A DNA stretch of 64,000 nt from Aerococcaceae bacterium zg-252. GTDB lineage: Bacteria; Bacillota; Bacilli; Lactobacillales; Aerococcaceae. Positions 53,366 through 63,085 of this stretch are shown here, in pieces. Every line of letters begins with the position of its first letter. The stretch's first letter is position 1. Below the pieces are notes generated by a model that did no database searches, was not told the DNA's origin, and saw nothing but the letters and a program-made list of their open reading frames with translations. The position numbers and the translations under genes are program-made. Location of the stretch: assembly GCA_016237705.1 (NCBI GenBank), contig CP066204.1, positions 1,188,001 through 1,252,000 on the forward strand, given 5' to 3'.

Positions 53366-54289
53366 TTATTCATTTTCAGATAAGACAAACATTCGTAATG
53401 GTTTAATTAAACCGTCCTTACTTGGATGTGGTTGATAGATAGCCTTCGCAATCCCCTTATAAAATAAACCAACAGGTTCTTCTATCGTAGTACCAAAAAA
53501 GTCAGCTGCTACAACACTACCATTTTTAATGATGTCAAATTGTTCAGATGTCAACTCAATTTTTGGAAAGGCGGATAAGGCTTGTTCAATCGAATAAATA
53601 TGTTGATGAATCGTTTGATTTTCCACTGCTAATTCAACTTCACTCAGTGTGATAGCCATGTTACCGTCAAAGCCCCCAGTAGCATTACGAGTTAACTGCG
53701 ACATATGGCTAGCATATCCTAATGCAGCACCTAAATCAACTGCTAAAGTACGCACATAAGTGCCTTTACCACACACAACACGAAATTGCCATGATTGAAG
53801 TTTAGTTTCAGCATTATATTGCGGCTCATTAATTCGTTCAAAAGAATGAATCATTGCTTGTCGCACAGGGCGTTCAACCGTTTCACCACGACGTGCGTAT
53901 TCGTATAGTTTTCTGCCATTGACTTTTACAGCCGAATAATAAGGGGGGATTTGCTTAATTTCACCGATAAACTGTTGCATTGTTTCATCGATGAATTTTG
54001 TACCCAAAGGTGACAATACTGGTGTAGACTGAATTACTGCTCCACTACTATCTTCTGTTTCGGTCGCAAAGCCCAATGTTATTTCACCGACATATGCCTT
54101 TTGTCCGTCCATTAATAATTCAACTAATTTCGTTGCTTCACCTAGGCAAATTAATAACACACCTTCAACATCGGGGTCTAATGTGCCAGTATGCCCAATT
54201 TTTTTCATTTTTAATATTTTACGAAGACGAAACACGACATCATGACTCGTCATTCCCTTTTCTTTCCAAATCGGCAATAAACCACGCAT
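53366..54289 (-). CDS. truB: tRNA pseudouridine(55) synthase TruB
   Basis: 307 residues. It makes the U55 pseudouridine of the T-loop. GLLPIWKEKGMTSHDVV and GHTGTLDPDVEGVLLICLGEATKL contain the catalytic Asp; YEYARRGETVERP and VVCGKGTYVRTLAVDLG complete the core, and a C-terminal PUA-like part is present. It precedes ribF on the same strand. Confidence 0.95.
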   Translation of the reverse strand: MRGLLPIWKEKGMTSHDVVFRLRKILKMKKIGHTGTLDPDVEGVLLICLGEATKLVELLMDGQKAYVGEITLGFATETEDSSGAVIQSTPVLSPLGTKFIDETMQQFIGEIKQIPPYYSAVKVNGRKLYEYARRGETVERPVRQAMIHSFERINEPQYNAETKLQSWQFRVVCGKGTYVRTLAVDLGAALGYASHMSQLTRNATGGFDGNMAITLSEVELAVENQTIHQHIYSIEQALSAFPKIELTSEQFDIIKNGSVVAADFFGTTIEEPVGLFYKGIAKAIYQPHPSKDGLIKPLRMFVLSENE

Positions 54290-54429
54290 ATTATTCCCCT
54301 ACCTTTTCATAGCATAGTCTGATAAATACTTCTGTAGATTCACAACAAACTATCTACACTCAAAAATCTTTTACAAATCCATATTATAACAAAAAATAAC
54401 ATAACTAACTAGCATTTTATCATGGTGTA

Positions 54430-54530
54430 AGTGAGGACGCTCTGCCTCGAACCACTGTAGTAGAGGTCGTAGAAGTGCATAAGTACTTCAAGAACTATTC
54501 GAAATAAACGTCAAGGCAACCCAAGTCAAC
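54430..54530. repeat. repeat family A, inverted copy h (truB-parC interval)
   Basis: Opposite orientation to the other copies. AGTGAGG...CCTCGAACCACTG matches the complement of the copy e right part, and AACGTCAAGGCAACCC the complement of its GGTTGGCTTGACGT. Confidence 0.5.
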
Positions 54531-54532
54531 AC

Positions 54533-54575
54533 AAAAAGTAGCCAGTCACACCCAATGATATAACTGACTACTTTT
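54533..54575 (-). terminator. terminator of parC
   Basis: AAAAGTAGCCAGTCA pairs with TAACTGACTACTTTT with two weak positions; it lies directly after the parC stop. Confidence 0.75.
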
Positions 54576-54579
54576 ATAC

Positions 54580-57057
54580 TTATTCTTCGTCTAACATTTT
54601 CAAACGTGCTGGATACAGACTAATCACTTGTCCTAGCAGTTCTGCATCATGCAATAATGACCCATTAGATAAACGGTCACTGATTGGCGTATCAAATGCT
54701 TTTACCTCGAGTGTTTTGCCAGTATCCCCTAAAACTACAATCGGAATATTACCTTTAGTTAAGGCAATGACTTGGATAAAACGATGTGGATTCGCTTTTA
54801 ATTCTTTCAGTAATAAATGTCCACGACTGCTACGATTTGATACTTTCGCAACGACTTCTACATCAAAACGTTTTAAATGTGCTCTTTGCGTCAAAGCTAA
54901 TAATTGTGGACGCTCAATCGCTGTATCAATCAGCAAGGACGCCACTACTTTATCGTCATCTTTTAATTTAATCGCTACAACACCTTGTGCTTTCATACCA
55001 CTAACTGGTACTCCACTTAAATCATAACGAACACCATAACTACGTTCAGTAATCACAATCACTTCATAAGTCACATCTGGTTTTGCCTTAGCAACTGTAA
55101 TGACAGCATCTTGGTCATCTTTCAATTTCATCGCAGTTGCCGTTTTCGTTTTATAACTACGATACGTTGTAAATTGATCTAATGTTGTCTGTTTAATCAT
55201 ACCTTTACGTGTCGTCATTACTAAAGTAGGATTATCGTCACCTGATAAGGTAGATGCGTCCATAACGGACTTAAAGGCTGCAATTAATTGCTCGCCGTCT
55301 TCTAAGCGATAATTAGTGGATAGGTGCATTCCCATATCTTTCCAACGAATATCCGGTAATTCATGCACTGGTAAATGAATGTAATTCCCCTTATTCGTCA
55401 CTAATACAATCGCATCATGCGTACTCATCTCTTGAACAAAGATTGGATAATCCAATTCACGACTACCTAAATCTTGTGCGTCTGATGCTGTAAAGGAACG
55501 AACACTCGTCCGCTTGATGTAACCCTCTTTCGTCACCGAAACATACACTTGTTCATCTGGAATTAAAATACTTGTTTCCACCGTAATCTCTTCCACTTCA
55601 GCTTGAACACGTGTGCGACGTGGTGTCTGATAACGTTTCTTAATATCTTTTAACTCATTTGCTAATACTTTTTTCAATGTTTCTTCATTGTTCAAAATAT
55701 TTTGATACATTAAAATACGTTCATTCAACTCAAGTTTTTCATTTTGCAAGGCTTCAATATCTGTATTCGTTAAGCGATACAATTGCAAGTTCACAATCGA
55801 CTCTGACTGCTCCGGTGAAAATTCAAATTCACGCTCCAAATTACGTTTGGCATCAGCTTTATTTTCACTAGCACGAATCAGTGCAATTACTTCATCTAAA
55901 ATCGAAACAACACGAATCAAACCGTCCACAATATGCAGACGTTTCTTATCGGCTGCTAACATATGCTCTGTACGCTTCGTTAATACTTCTTTTTGATGAG
56001 CTAAGTATGCTTCAAGCATTTGCATTAAGCCAACAACCATTGGACGACGTTCATGAATCGCCACCATATTAAAATGATAGTTCACTTGTAAATCAGTATT
56101 CTTTAATAAATACTGTAAAATACCCTCAGCATTGACTTCACGTTTTAGTTCGATGACGACACGCACACCATTTCGGTCACTCTCATCACGAACATCAGCA
56201 ATCCCCTCAATTTTACGTTGAATACGAATATCGTCCAAACGCTGAATTAACTTCGCTTTATTGACTTCGTAAGGCAATTCATGGATAACTATTTGTTGCT
56301 TGTTCCCTTTCAATTGCTCAATTTCGGTTACTGAACGCACAATAATTTTACCTTGCCCTGTTTCATAGGCTTTACGAATTTGGTCAGCACCTTGAATAAT
56401 CGCACCAGTTGGAAAATCAGGTGCCTGAACAAATTGTAAAATATCCGATAATTGATAGCGTTTATGACTTAGCATATACACTAAAGCATCGATGACTTCT
56501 GCTAAATTATGCGGTGGAATTTCCGTTGCATATCCAGCCGAAATCCCTGTCGCCCCATTGACCAACAAATTTGGAATTCGTGCCGGTAACACTGTCGGTT
56601 CTTCCAATGTATCATCGAAGTTTAATAAATAATCAACCGTCTGATGTTGAATATCACGTAATAATTCATCAGCAATCGGCGATAAACGTGCCTCAGTATA
56701 ACGCATCGCTGCTGCTGGGTCTCCGTCCATACTTCCGTTATTACCATGCATATCAATTAATGTTTCACGTAATTTCCAATCCTGGCTCATCCGTACCATT
56801 GCTTCATAAACCGATGAATCACCATGTGGGTGATAATTACCGATAACATTCCCTACCGTTTTCGCTGACTTACGATAAGGATTGGCAGCCGTATTACGAT
56901 CCATATACATCGCATACAAAATACGGCGTTGCACCGGTTTTAATCCGTCACGAATATCTGGCAAGGCACGGTCTTGAATAATATACTTGGAGTAACGTCC
57001 GAAACGGTCTCCAATGACGTTGGCAAAATTAAGTTCTTGAATATTTTCTTGAACCAT
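54580..57057 (-). CDS. parC: DNA topoisomerase IV subunit A
   Basis: 825 residues. The breakage-reunion domain has RALPDIRDGLKPVQRRILYAM, HPHGDSSVYEAMVRMSQ and the active-site Tyr in AAMRYTEARL; the C-terminal beta-propeller blades follow. The quinolone region reads with the usual Ser and Glu (GDSSVYEAM), that is, no classical resistance change. Partner of ParE encoded 81 bases upstream. Confidence 0.96.
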   Translation of the reverse strand: MVQENIQELNFANVIGDRFGRYSKYIIQDRALPDIRDGLKPVQRRILYAMYMDRNTAANPYRKSAKTVGNVIGNYHPHGDSSVYEAMVRMSQDWKLRETLIDMHGNNGSMDGDPAAAMRYTEARLSPIADELLRDIQHQTVDYLLNFDDTLEEPTVLPARIPNLLVNGATGISAGYATEIPPHNLAEVIDALVYMLSHKRYQLSDILQFVQAPDFPTGAIIQGADQIRKAYETGQGKIIVRSVTEIEQLKGNKQQIVIHELPYEVNKAKLIQRLDDIRIQRKIEGIADVRDESDRNGVRVVIELKREVNAEGILQYLLKNTDLQVNYHFNMVAIHERRPMVVGLMQMLEAYLAHQKEVLTKRTEHMLAADKKRLHIVDGLIRVVSILDEVIALIRASENKADAKRNLEREFEFSPEQSESIVNLQLYRLTNTDIEALQNEKLELNERILMYQNILNNEETLKKVLANELKDIKKRYQTPRRTRVQAEVEEITVETSILIPDEQVYVSVTKEGYIKRTSVRSFTASDAQDLGSRELDYPIFVQEMSTHDAIVLVTNKGNYIHLPVHELPDIRWKDMGMHLSTNYRLEDGEQLIAAFKSVMDASTLSGDDNPTLVMTTRKGMIKQTTLDQFTTYRSYKTKTATAMKLKDDQDAVITVAKAKPDVTYEVIVITERSYGVRYDLSGVPVSGMKAQGVVAIKLKDDDKVVASLLIDTAIERPQLLALTQRAHLKRFDVEVVAKVSNRSSRGHLLLKELKANPHRFIQVIALTKGNIPIVVLGDTGKTLEVKAFDTPISDRLSNGSLLHDAELLGQVISLYPARLKMLDEE

Positions 57058-57138
57058 GTTACTCTCCTTACTTCATTTCTTTTATCAAGACAGATATTAG
57101 CGTCAATATTATATACCATATTCGCTACTTATCGACCC

Positions 57139-59184
57139 TTAAAATAATTCCATTTGCTCCATTGTATCTTCTTCGTTTACTTGAATTTGCTGAGAAACGA
57201 TTTTTTCATGTTCTTCATTTGCTGAACCATGATGTTCATTCAATAAGGTATCTTCCGTTTCCAGTGTAAATTGAACATTCTTTTCAATCCATTTTCGTCG
57301 TGGCTCAACTTTATTTCCCATTAAAGTCGTTACACGACGCTCTACTTGTGCAGCATCATCAATCGTCACACGAATCAATATTCGTGTTTCTGGATTCATC
57401 GTTGTTTCCCATAATTGATCAGCGTTCATCTCACCTAAACCTTTATAACGTTGCAACATATAGCCTTTTCCGACTTTTTTAATCGCTGCATCAAGTTCTT
57501 CATCAGTCCATGCATATTCAATCACTTGCTTTTTACCCGAACCACGAGACACTTTAAACAATGGTGGCATTGCTAAGTAGACTTTCCCTGCCTCTAATAA
57601 AGGTTTCATATAACGATAGAAAAAGGTTAATAATAATACTTGAATATGTGCTCCGTCAGTATCGGCATCAGTCATGATAATAACTTTATCGTAATTGACT
57701 GACTCAATATCAAAATCAGCCCCAACACCAGCACCAATCGTATAAATCATCGTATTGATTTCTTCATTCTTCATAATATCTTGCATTGACGCTTTTTCGG
57801 TGTTGATAACTTTACCACGCAATGGCAAAATCGCTTGGTATTGACGGTCACGACCTAATTTTGCTGAACCACCGGCAGAGTCACCCTCCACTAAGTATAG
57901 TTCATTTTTGCTAGCGTCTTTGGATTGTGCTTTGGTTAATTTACCAGAAATCAGCTTTTCTTGCGCTGATTTTTTTGAACCACTTCTAGCAGCATCACGA
58001 GCTTTACGAGCTAATTCACGTGTTTCTCTGGCACGAATTGCCTTACGCAAAATCATTTGACTGAAATTCCCATTTTCATTTAAAAAGGACGCTAAACGTT
58101 CAACCACTAAATTCTCGACTAGGGCACGTGCTTTAGGAGTTCCTAATTTTTCTTTCGTTTGCCCCTCAAATTGTAAATACTGCTCTGGGATACGCAATGA
58201 AATAACGGCTGTTAAACCCTCACGAACATCGCTACCCTCCAAGTTTTTGTCTTTTTCTTTGATAAGGCCAACACGTCGTCCATATTCATTGAACGCTTTT
58301 GTAATACCAGTTTTCATTCCCACTTCATGCGTTCCACCTGACGCTGTTCGCACATTGTTTGCGAATGATAAAATCGTTTCAGAATAGCCGTCATTGTATT
58401 GCATCGCAAAATCAATTTCAAACTCTTCACTAGTAGCTGAAAAACTAAACGTATCGCCTAGTAAATCTTTTTCTTCATTTAAGTATTGAATGAAATCTTC
58501 TAACCCACGTTCATAATGAAAGACTTCATGATAGTCTTGTCGCTTATCTGTAATTTCAATCGTCAATCCTTTTAATAAAAAGGCAGACTCTCGTAAACGG
58601 TCAGCAATCACTTCGGAATTAATTTGTGCATTACCAAAAATAGTTTTATCCGGCATAAAATGCACTGTCGTACCATGACCTGTTTTTGTGGCTGCTTTAC
58701 TTTTCTTCAATTTGGTAACAGGCTTACCACCGTCTTCAAAACGCATATCATAGTGGCTACCCTCACGTTCAACGTCAACTGTCAACCAACTCGATAAGGC
58801 ATTTACCACGCTAGCACCAACCCCATGTAAACCACCCGATGATTTATAACCACCTTGACCGAATTTACCACCAGCATGTAAAACTGTAAAAATAACTTGA
58901 ATTGTCGGTACTCCGGTCGCATGTTGCCCAACGGGCATTCCACGACCATTATCTTGAACACGCACACTGCCGTCTGTTTCAATCGTTACTGAAATATAAT
59001 CTGCAAAACCTGATAAAGCCTCATCAACGGAATTGTCGACAATTTCATAAATTAAATGATGTAACCCACGTTGGTCGGTCGAACCGATATACATACCAGG
59101 ACGCTTGCGAACTGCATCGAGGCCCTCCAAAATTTGAATGGCATCATCATTATATTGAATGGGTGTCGTCTGCTTTTTTGACAT
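57139..59184 (-). CDS. parE: DNA topoisomerase IV subunit B
   Basis: 681 residues. GHKL ATPase motifs (EIVDNSVDEALSG, DNGRGMPVG, SSGGLHGVGASVVNALS), the transducer, and the TOPRIM domain (EGDSAGGSAKLGRDRQYQAILPLRGK, DADTDGAHI) are complete. It decatenates sister chromosomes with ParC. ParE rather than GyrB is supported by the adjacent parC and the MSKKQTTPIQYNDDAIQIL N terminus. Confidence 0.95.
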   Translation of the reverse strand: MSKKQTTPIQYNDDAIQILEGLDAVRKRPGMYIGSTDQRGLHHLIYEIVDNSVDEALSGFADYISVTIETDGSVRVQDNGRGMPVGQHATGVPTIQVIFTVLHAGGKFGQGGYKSSGGLHGVGASVVNALSSWLTVDVEREGSHYDMRFEDGGKPVTKLKKSKAATKTGHGTTVHFMPDKTIFGNAQINSEVIADRLRESAFLLKGLTIEITDKRQDYHEVFHYERGLEDFIQYLNEEKDLLGDTFSFSATSEEFEIDFAMQYNDGYSETILSFANNVRTASGGTHEVGMKTGITKAFNEYGRRVGLIKEKDKNLEGSDVREGLTAVISLRIPEQYLQFEGQTKEKLGTPKARALVENLVVERLASFLNENGNFSQMILRKAIRARETRELARKARDAARSGSKKSAQEKLISGKLTKAQSKDASKNELYLVEGDSAGGSAKLGRDRQYQAILPLRGKVINTEKASMQDIMKNEEINTMIYTIGAGVGADFDIESVNYDKVIIMTDADTDGAHIQVLLLTFFYRYMKPLLEAGKVYLAMPPLFKVSRGSGKKQVIEYAWTDEELDAAIKKVGKGYMLQRYKGLGEMNADQLWETTMNPETRILIRVTIDDAAQVERRVTTLMGNKVEPRRKWIEKNVQFTLETEDTLLNEHHGSANEEHEKIVSQQIQVNEEDTMEQMELF

Positions 59185-59281
59185 TAATTCACCTCTTTTA
59201 TTTACTCTAACTGTTATATCATATCAAAAAAAGATTGATAGTTTCAAATAGTATTTCAGATAAAACAAGTCACTTTTACCT

Positions 59282-59611
59282 TTATTCTCTAATAAATTGA
59301 CGGTCAGCATAGTCAGTTTGATTATCTCGGACAAAACGCTCTACGACCATTTTCACATCATACTTATCACGCAAGTTGATAATTTGTTGCATCGTCTCTG
59401 ATTGATGATGTATATCTAATGCCTGCTGATTTTCCCATGCGTCCACTAAAAGAATTGTTTCAGGATTTTCAATAGATGAAAAATATTGATAACCTAAATT
59501 TCCTGATTTACTACGAATCGTATCAACAATGCCTGATTCAAGCATTTCTTGAGCAAATTGTCTTGCTGAACCATTTTGTCCAGTGTAATAAATATTGATA
59601 TAGATTGCCAT
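59282..59611 (-). CDS. ABM-domain protein (quinol monooxygenase-like)
   Basis: 109 residues forming one antibiotic-biosynthesis-monooxygenase fold: AIYINIYYTGQNGSARQFAQEMLESGIVDTIRSKSGNLGYQYFSS, then ILLVDAWENQQALDIHHQSETMQQI. The pattern His-x-x-Ser plus the LLVDAW strand is typical. Small ABM enzymes oxidise quinols or degrade heme; the target here is unknown. A GGAGG site precedes the ATG. It is a single gene after parE. Confidence 0.82.
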   Translation of the reverse strand: MAIYINIYYTGQNGSARQFAQEMLESGIVDTIRSKSGNLGYQYFSSIENPETILLVDAWENQQALDIHHQSETMQQIINLRDKYDVKMVVERFVRDNQTDYADRQFIRE

Positions 59612-59756
59612 ATAAATCCTCCATTCATCCTATTGTGTATCTATTGCCTAAGCTTAATGGTAGTTTTCATGAATGTCAACCATTTCACAAAAGTTCTACC
59701 GTTTTACGATAATTCATGATACACTGTTACCAAACTCATATACTTTGGAGGTTATT

Positions 59757-60359
59757 ATGCATTATCTTTATCTTATATTCGCTTATTTAATTGGTTCTAT
59801 TCCAACAGGAGTTTGGTATTCACGTTATAAACACAGAGTTGATGTTCGTGAATTAGGTAGTGGCAATAGCGGAGCAACGAATGTTGGCCGTAATTTTGGT
59901 ATCAAAGCTGCTGTTTTTGTAACATTGATCGATATTTTTAAAGGAACATTAGTTGTCCTATTAGCAAAACATTTCTTCCCAAATGAACCGTACATTATTA
60001 TGGGGTCTGCCATTGCAGCCGTTTTGGGTCATGCCTATCCACTCTATGCTAATTTTAAAGGAGGAAAAGTCGTAGCAACATCATTCGGCGTTACTGCTGG
60101 CTTTAGTTTGCCAATTGCCTTTTTTGGTGCTCTGTTTTTATTTTTACTTATTTATCTAACAAGCACTATCAGCCTATCCGCTATGGTCAGTTTTACAGCC
60201 ACAGCACTCTATATTTATTTCACTCAAGCAAGTATTTATGGTTACGGCTTCTTACTCATCGCATTATTTCTAATGTACCGTCATCGTGCTAATATTCAGC
60301 GTTTGATGCAGGGAAATGAGAGCCACATTGGATTTGGGTTACGCAGTTCGAAAAAGTAA
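59757..60359 (+). CDS. plsY: glycerol-3-phosphate acyltransferase PlsY
   Basis: 200 residues, several membrane segments. It transfers the acyl group from acyl-phosphate to glycerol 3-phosphate, the first step of phospholipid synthesis. The three PlsY motifs are present: GSIPTGVWYSR...DVRELGSGNSGATNVGRNFG, HAYPLYANFKGGKVVATSFG, and the late RHRANIQRLMQGNE. The open frame runs from 59673, but the ATG at 59757 has GGAGG 5 bases upstream and matches the family N terminus. Confidence 0.94.
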   Translation: MHYLYLIFAYLIGSIPTGVWYSRYKHRVDVRELGSGNSGATNVGRNFGIKAAVFVTLIDIFKGTLVVLLAKHFFPNEPYIIMGSAIAAVLGHAYPLYANFKGGKVVATSFGVTAGFSLPIAFFGALFLFLLIYLTSTISLSAMVSFTATALYIYFTQASIYGYGFLLIALFLMYRHRANIQRLMQGNESHIGFGLRSSKK

Positions 60360-60405
60360 TAAAGAAATCACATCCTTTTAACCACATCCATAAAAGTTAT
60401 ATAAG

Positions 60406-60434
60406 TTGAATGCTTTATAAATATATGTTATTCT
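60406..60434 (+). promoter_or_regulatory. dps promoter
   Basis: TTGAAT (60406-60411), 17-bp spacer, TATTCT (60429-60434), 37 bp before the dps start. Confidence 0.6.
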
Positions 60435-60438
60435 TTAT

Positions 60439-60453
60439 TTGTAACAATTATAA
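60439..60453. promoter_or_regulatory. PerR-like box upstream of dps
   Basis: TTGTAACAATTATAA matches 13 of 15 positions of the Bacillus PerR box TTATAATNATTATAA. It covers the expected transcription start of dps, a typical place for peroxide-responsive repression. Confidence 0.55.
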
Positions 60454-60470
60454 ATAAAGGATGTGTTTAG

Positions 60471-60938
60471 ATGAAATTTACTCAAACAAAAGTCGCACTC
60501 AATCAATTGGTAGCTGATTTAAGTCAAGCTTCGACTGCTATCCACCAAATTCATTGGTATTTAAGAGGTGCTAATTTCATAACTTGGCATGAACGTATGG
60601 ACGACTACCGTAATCAAATTGAATCTCAATTAGATGAAGTAGCAGAACGACTGATTATTATTGATGGGACTCCATTTTCTACACTAGAAGAATTTGTTAA
60701 AGAAACTAAAATACAAAGTATTGAAGGACACTACAAACGTAACTTATCTGACCATTTAACACGTTTAATTGAAATATTTAGAACATTGATTGAAGACTAT
60801 CACCATGTAATAGACGTTGCTGGTGATGAATCAGATAATGTCAGCGAAGACATGGCAATTGGGTTCAAAGGAGAACTAGAAAAATTGGTATGGATGTTGC
60901 AAGCTGAATTAGGCAATGCTCCTGAAATTGACGCATAA
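60471..60938 (+). CDS. dps: Dps-type mini-ferritin
   Basis: 155 residues. The inter-subunit ferroxidase residues fit the Dps spacing: His28 in IHWYLRG, His40 and Asp44 in WHERMDDY, Asp55 and Glu59 in LDEVAER. Dps oxidises and stores iron with peroxide and can bind DNA; no basic N-terminal tail is seen, so DNA binding is less likely. It has its own promoter with a PerR-like box and its own terminator. Confidence 0.92.
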   Translation: MKFTQTKVALNQLVADLSQASTAIHQIHWYLRGANFITWHERMDDYRNQIESQLDEVAERLIIIDGTPFSTLEEFVKETKIQSIEGHYKRNLSDHLTRLIEIFRTLIEDYHHVIDVAGDESDNVSEDMAIGFKGELEKLVWMLQAELGNAPEIDA

Positions 60939-60953
60939 TTAATTATATCAAAG

Positions 60954-60986
60954 CACGAATTGGATTTCCCCTATTCGTGTTTTTTC
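60954..60986 (+). terminator. terminator of dps
   Basis: CACGAAT (60954-60960) pairs with ATTCGTG (60973-60979) and is followed by TTTTTTT. Confidence 0.8.
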
Positions 60987-61010
60987 ATGCAAAAAAGCAC
61001 CCTTGTGCAC

Positions 61011-61057
61011 TAATGCACCCGGATGCCTACTCATTTCATTACGCCATTATCGCACTA
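61011..61057. repeat. repeat family A, partial copy i
   Basis: TCATTTCATTACGCCATTATCGCACTAT matches the right end of the family; the left part is missing or diverged. It abuts the rpmG stop. Confidence 0.45.
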
Positions 61058-61059
61058 TA

Positions 61060-61212
61060 TTATTTTTTCACTTCACGGTGTAAAGTAGTTTTGCGATCTC
61101 TTGGACAATATTTTTTAACTTCTAAACGGTCTGGGTTATTACGTTTATTTTTTGCTGTTAAATAATTACGTTCTCCACATTCAGTACATTCTAAGTTAAT
61201 GTTAACGCGCAT
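61060..61212 (-). CDS. rpmG: 50S ribosomal protein L33
   Basis: 50 residues beginning [17 protein letters not shown] and ending [15 protein letters not shown], the usual form with CTEC and a third Cys in YCPRD. The open frame extends to 61275, but the ATG at 61212 has GGAGGG 6 bases upstream. Confidence 0.94.
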   Translation of the reverse strand: MRVNINLECTECGERNYLTAKNKRNNPDRLEVKKYCPRDRKTTLHREVKK

Positions 61213-61422
61213 CTTATTCCCTCCAAACTGTTCAAATTTTTCGTTTTCACGAAGAATACTATGATAGTATAACATTGTCCCATGCTAAACTCAAGCATTT
61301 TTGCAAAATAATGTTTCACAAAATAGGTACAAAATTTACAATAACTTATCATCGGCGTTGACATCAACAAGCACTTATTACTTATTAGCCAACTTTATCT
61401 TCTGACTAATCACATATTTTTG

Positions 61423-61431
61423 TGATATAAT
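61423..61431 (+). promoter_or_regulatory. extended -10 promoter of the DUF92 gene
   Basis: TGATATAAT, a consensus extended -10, lies 36 bases before the DUF92 start codon. Confidence 0.5.
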
Positions 61432-61467
61432 CCAACTAACATACTATTTCAATGAAAGGATAATTCA

Positions 61468-62244
61468 ATGATTTACGGCATAACATTCATCGGTGCAGTC
61501 AGTGCTTACCTAACTAAACGGCTCACCTTTTCTGCTAGCATTATCGCAATGATGATTGGCAGTAGCTTTTATTATTTTGGTGATGCATTTAGTTGGTTAA
61601 CACTGCTATTATTATTTATCAGCTCCAGTGCAATTCAATGGCTTAAAGAACAGCACCCTAATATACAACACTCATTATCAAAACGTGACCAACGAAAAGT
61701 TATACAAGTATTAGCAAATGCATTACCAGGTGTGATGTTCTTAATTATTGGAACTGCATTGAATACACCAACAGGATACTTTGCAGCGATTGCCACTATC
61801 GCAGCTGCAACAGCGGACACATGGGCTTCTGAGATTGGCGTTCTAAGTCGCTCTAAACCCATTCACTTGCTCACCTTTCGACCAATTAAAAACGGTGAAT
61901 CAGGTAGTGTTAGTCTATTAGGTACATTAGCAAGTTTAGCAGGCAGCACCTTTATCATTATGACAAATCTCCTAACCCATGCTTTATGGAATACAACTCG
62001 CTTGCCATATTATTCACTCAAACTTGTTATGCTATTAATTATCAGTGGATTCGCTGGTTCTATTATCGACAGTCTTTTCGGTTATACAATACAAGTAAAA
62101 TATCAATTGCCTCATTCCAATAACATTAGCGAAACGTATCAACAAGGCAGTATCAAAATACAAGGTTGGGCTTTTATCGATAATAGTATGGTAAATTTCA
62201 TGTCTACATTAATTGCAGGCACAATAGTTTGGATGTTTTATTAA
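61468..62244 (+). CDS. DUF92 membrane protein
   Basis: 258 residues with about six membrane segments. It follows the DUF92 pattern: LTFSASIIAMMIGSSFYYFGDAFSW, RDQRKVIQVLANALPGVMFLIIGT, the conserved AATADTWASEIGVLSRSKPIHLLTFRPIKNGESGSVSLLGTLAS loop, and DSLFGYTIQVKY. Plant relatives phosphorylate phytyl phosphate; the bacterial role is not known. Single gene with its own promoter. Confidence 0.85.
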   Translation: MIYGITFIGAVSAYLTKRLTFSASIIAMMIGSSFYYFGDAFSWLTLLLLFISSSAIQWLKEQHPNIQHSLSKRDQRKVIQVLANALPGVMFLIIGTALNTPTGYFAAIATIAAATADTWASEIGVLSRSKPIHLLTFRPIKNGESGSVSLLGTLASLAGSTFIIMTNLLTHALWNTTRLPYYSLKLVMLLIISGFAGSIIDSLFGYTIQVKYQLPHSNNISETYQQGSIKIQGWAFIDNSMVNFMSTLIAGTIVWMFY

Positions 62245-62248
62245 AAAT

Positions 62249-62352
62249 AGGGCTGAGCAAAAAGTCAGATATTTAAACAAATTGAAAAAATGCTGATAAC
62301 TCAGTATTTTTTATTAAATTTGCTAAAATTTATAGATTTTCTGCACAGCCCT
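62249..62352. repeat. repeat family B, copy 3 (104 bp)
   Basis: Begins AGGGCTGAGCAAAAAGTCAG and ends TTTTCTGCACAGCCCT as inverted ends. It fills the gap between the convergent DUF92 and ABC ATPase genes and could terminate both. Confidence 0.7.
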
Positions 62353-62356
62353 TTTA

Positions 62357-63085
62357 TCATCTTGTCATATCAATTAAACGTTTTACGAAACTATTGCTTG
62401 GTTGATGCCACACTTCTTCAGTCGTTCCAAATTGTTGCACCATTCCATTATCCATTACTAAAATATGGCTACCTAATTTAAATGCTTCTTGAATATCATG
62501 AGTAATAAAAATAATTGTACAATTTGTCTGTTCATGAATCGCTTTTAAATCTGTTTGCAATTGATAACGTGTAATCGAATCAACAGCTCCAAATGGTTCA
62601 TCCATTAACAAAATCAAGGGCTTATTGGCATAGGCTCGTGCTATTCCAACTCGTTGTTGCTGACCTCCGGATAACTCATTTGGGTATTTTTCTTTTGTAT
62701 TTAAAGGTAACCCAACAAGTTTCAACATATTATCAACAATCTCATCAATTTCTTTCTCATTCCTTTTTTCAAGTCGTGGTACATACCCGATATTTTCAGC
62801 CACAGTCAGATGAGGAAATAAACCATTTCCTTGAATCGCATATCCTATCTTTCTCCTTAAAGCAATTATATCTTCCTCTACAATATTATGGCCTGAAATC
62901 CATATTTCACCCTCGTCAGGTTTTATCAACCCATTTATCATTTTTAACAAGGTTGTTTTCCCAGAACCAGAAGTTCCCACAATGCAAACAAAATCACCCT
63001 CATGAATACTCAAATTAAAATCACGAACCACCCAATTATCATTGTAAGTTTTACCAATATTTTTATATTCGATTATTTTATCCAT
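62357..63085 (-). CDS. osmoprotectant-type ABC transporter ATPase
   Basis: 242 residues. Walker A GTSGSGKT (about 34-41), Q loop IGYAIQGNGLFPHLTV, signature LSGGQQQRVGIARAY, Walker B LILLMDEPFGAVD and the H loop in IFITHDIQEA are all intact. The sequence between Q loop and signature resembles glycine betaine/choline/carnitine (OpuC/OpuB) ATPases, but the C-terminal CBS domains of OpuCA are absent. It overlaps the substrate-binding gene upstream by 8 bases. Confidence 0.88.
   Translation of the reverse strand: MDKIIEYKNIGKTYNDNWVVRDFNLSIHEGDFVCIVGTSGSGKTTLLKMINGLIKPDEGEIWISGHNIVEEDIIALRRKIGYAIQGNGLFPHLTVAENIGYVPRLEKRNEKEIDEIVDNMLKLVGLPLNTKEKYPNELSGGQQQRVGIARAYANKPLILLMDEPFGAVDSITRYQLQTDLKAIHEQTNCTIIFITHDIQEAFKLGSHILVMDNGMVQQFGTTEEVWHQPSNSFVKRLIDMTR

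Noticed and set aside
54580-59184. quinolone-resistance changes in parC/parE
   Set aside because: The ParC region reads GDSSVYEAM and the ParE region LPLRGKVIN, both with the usual residues.
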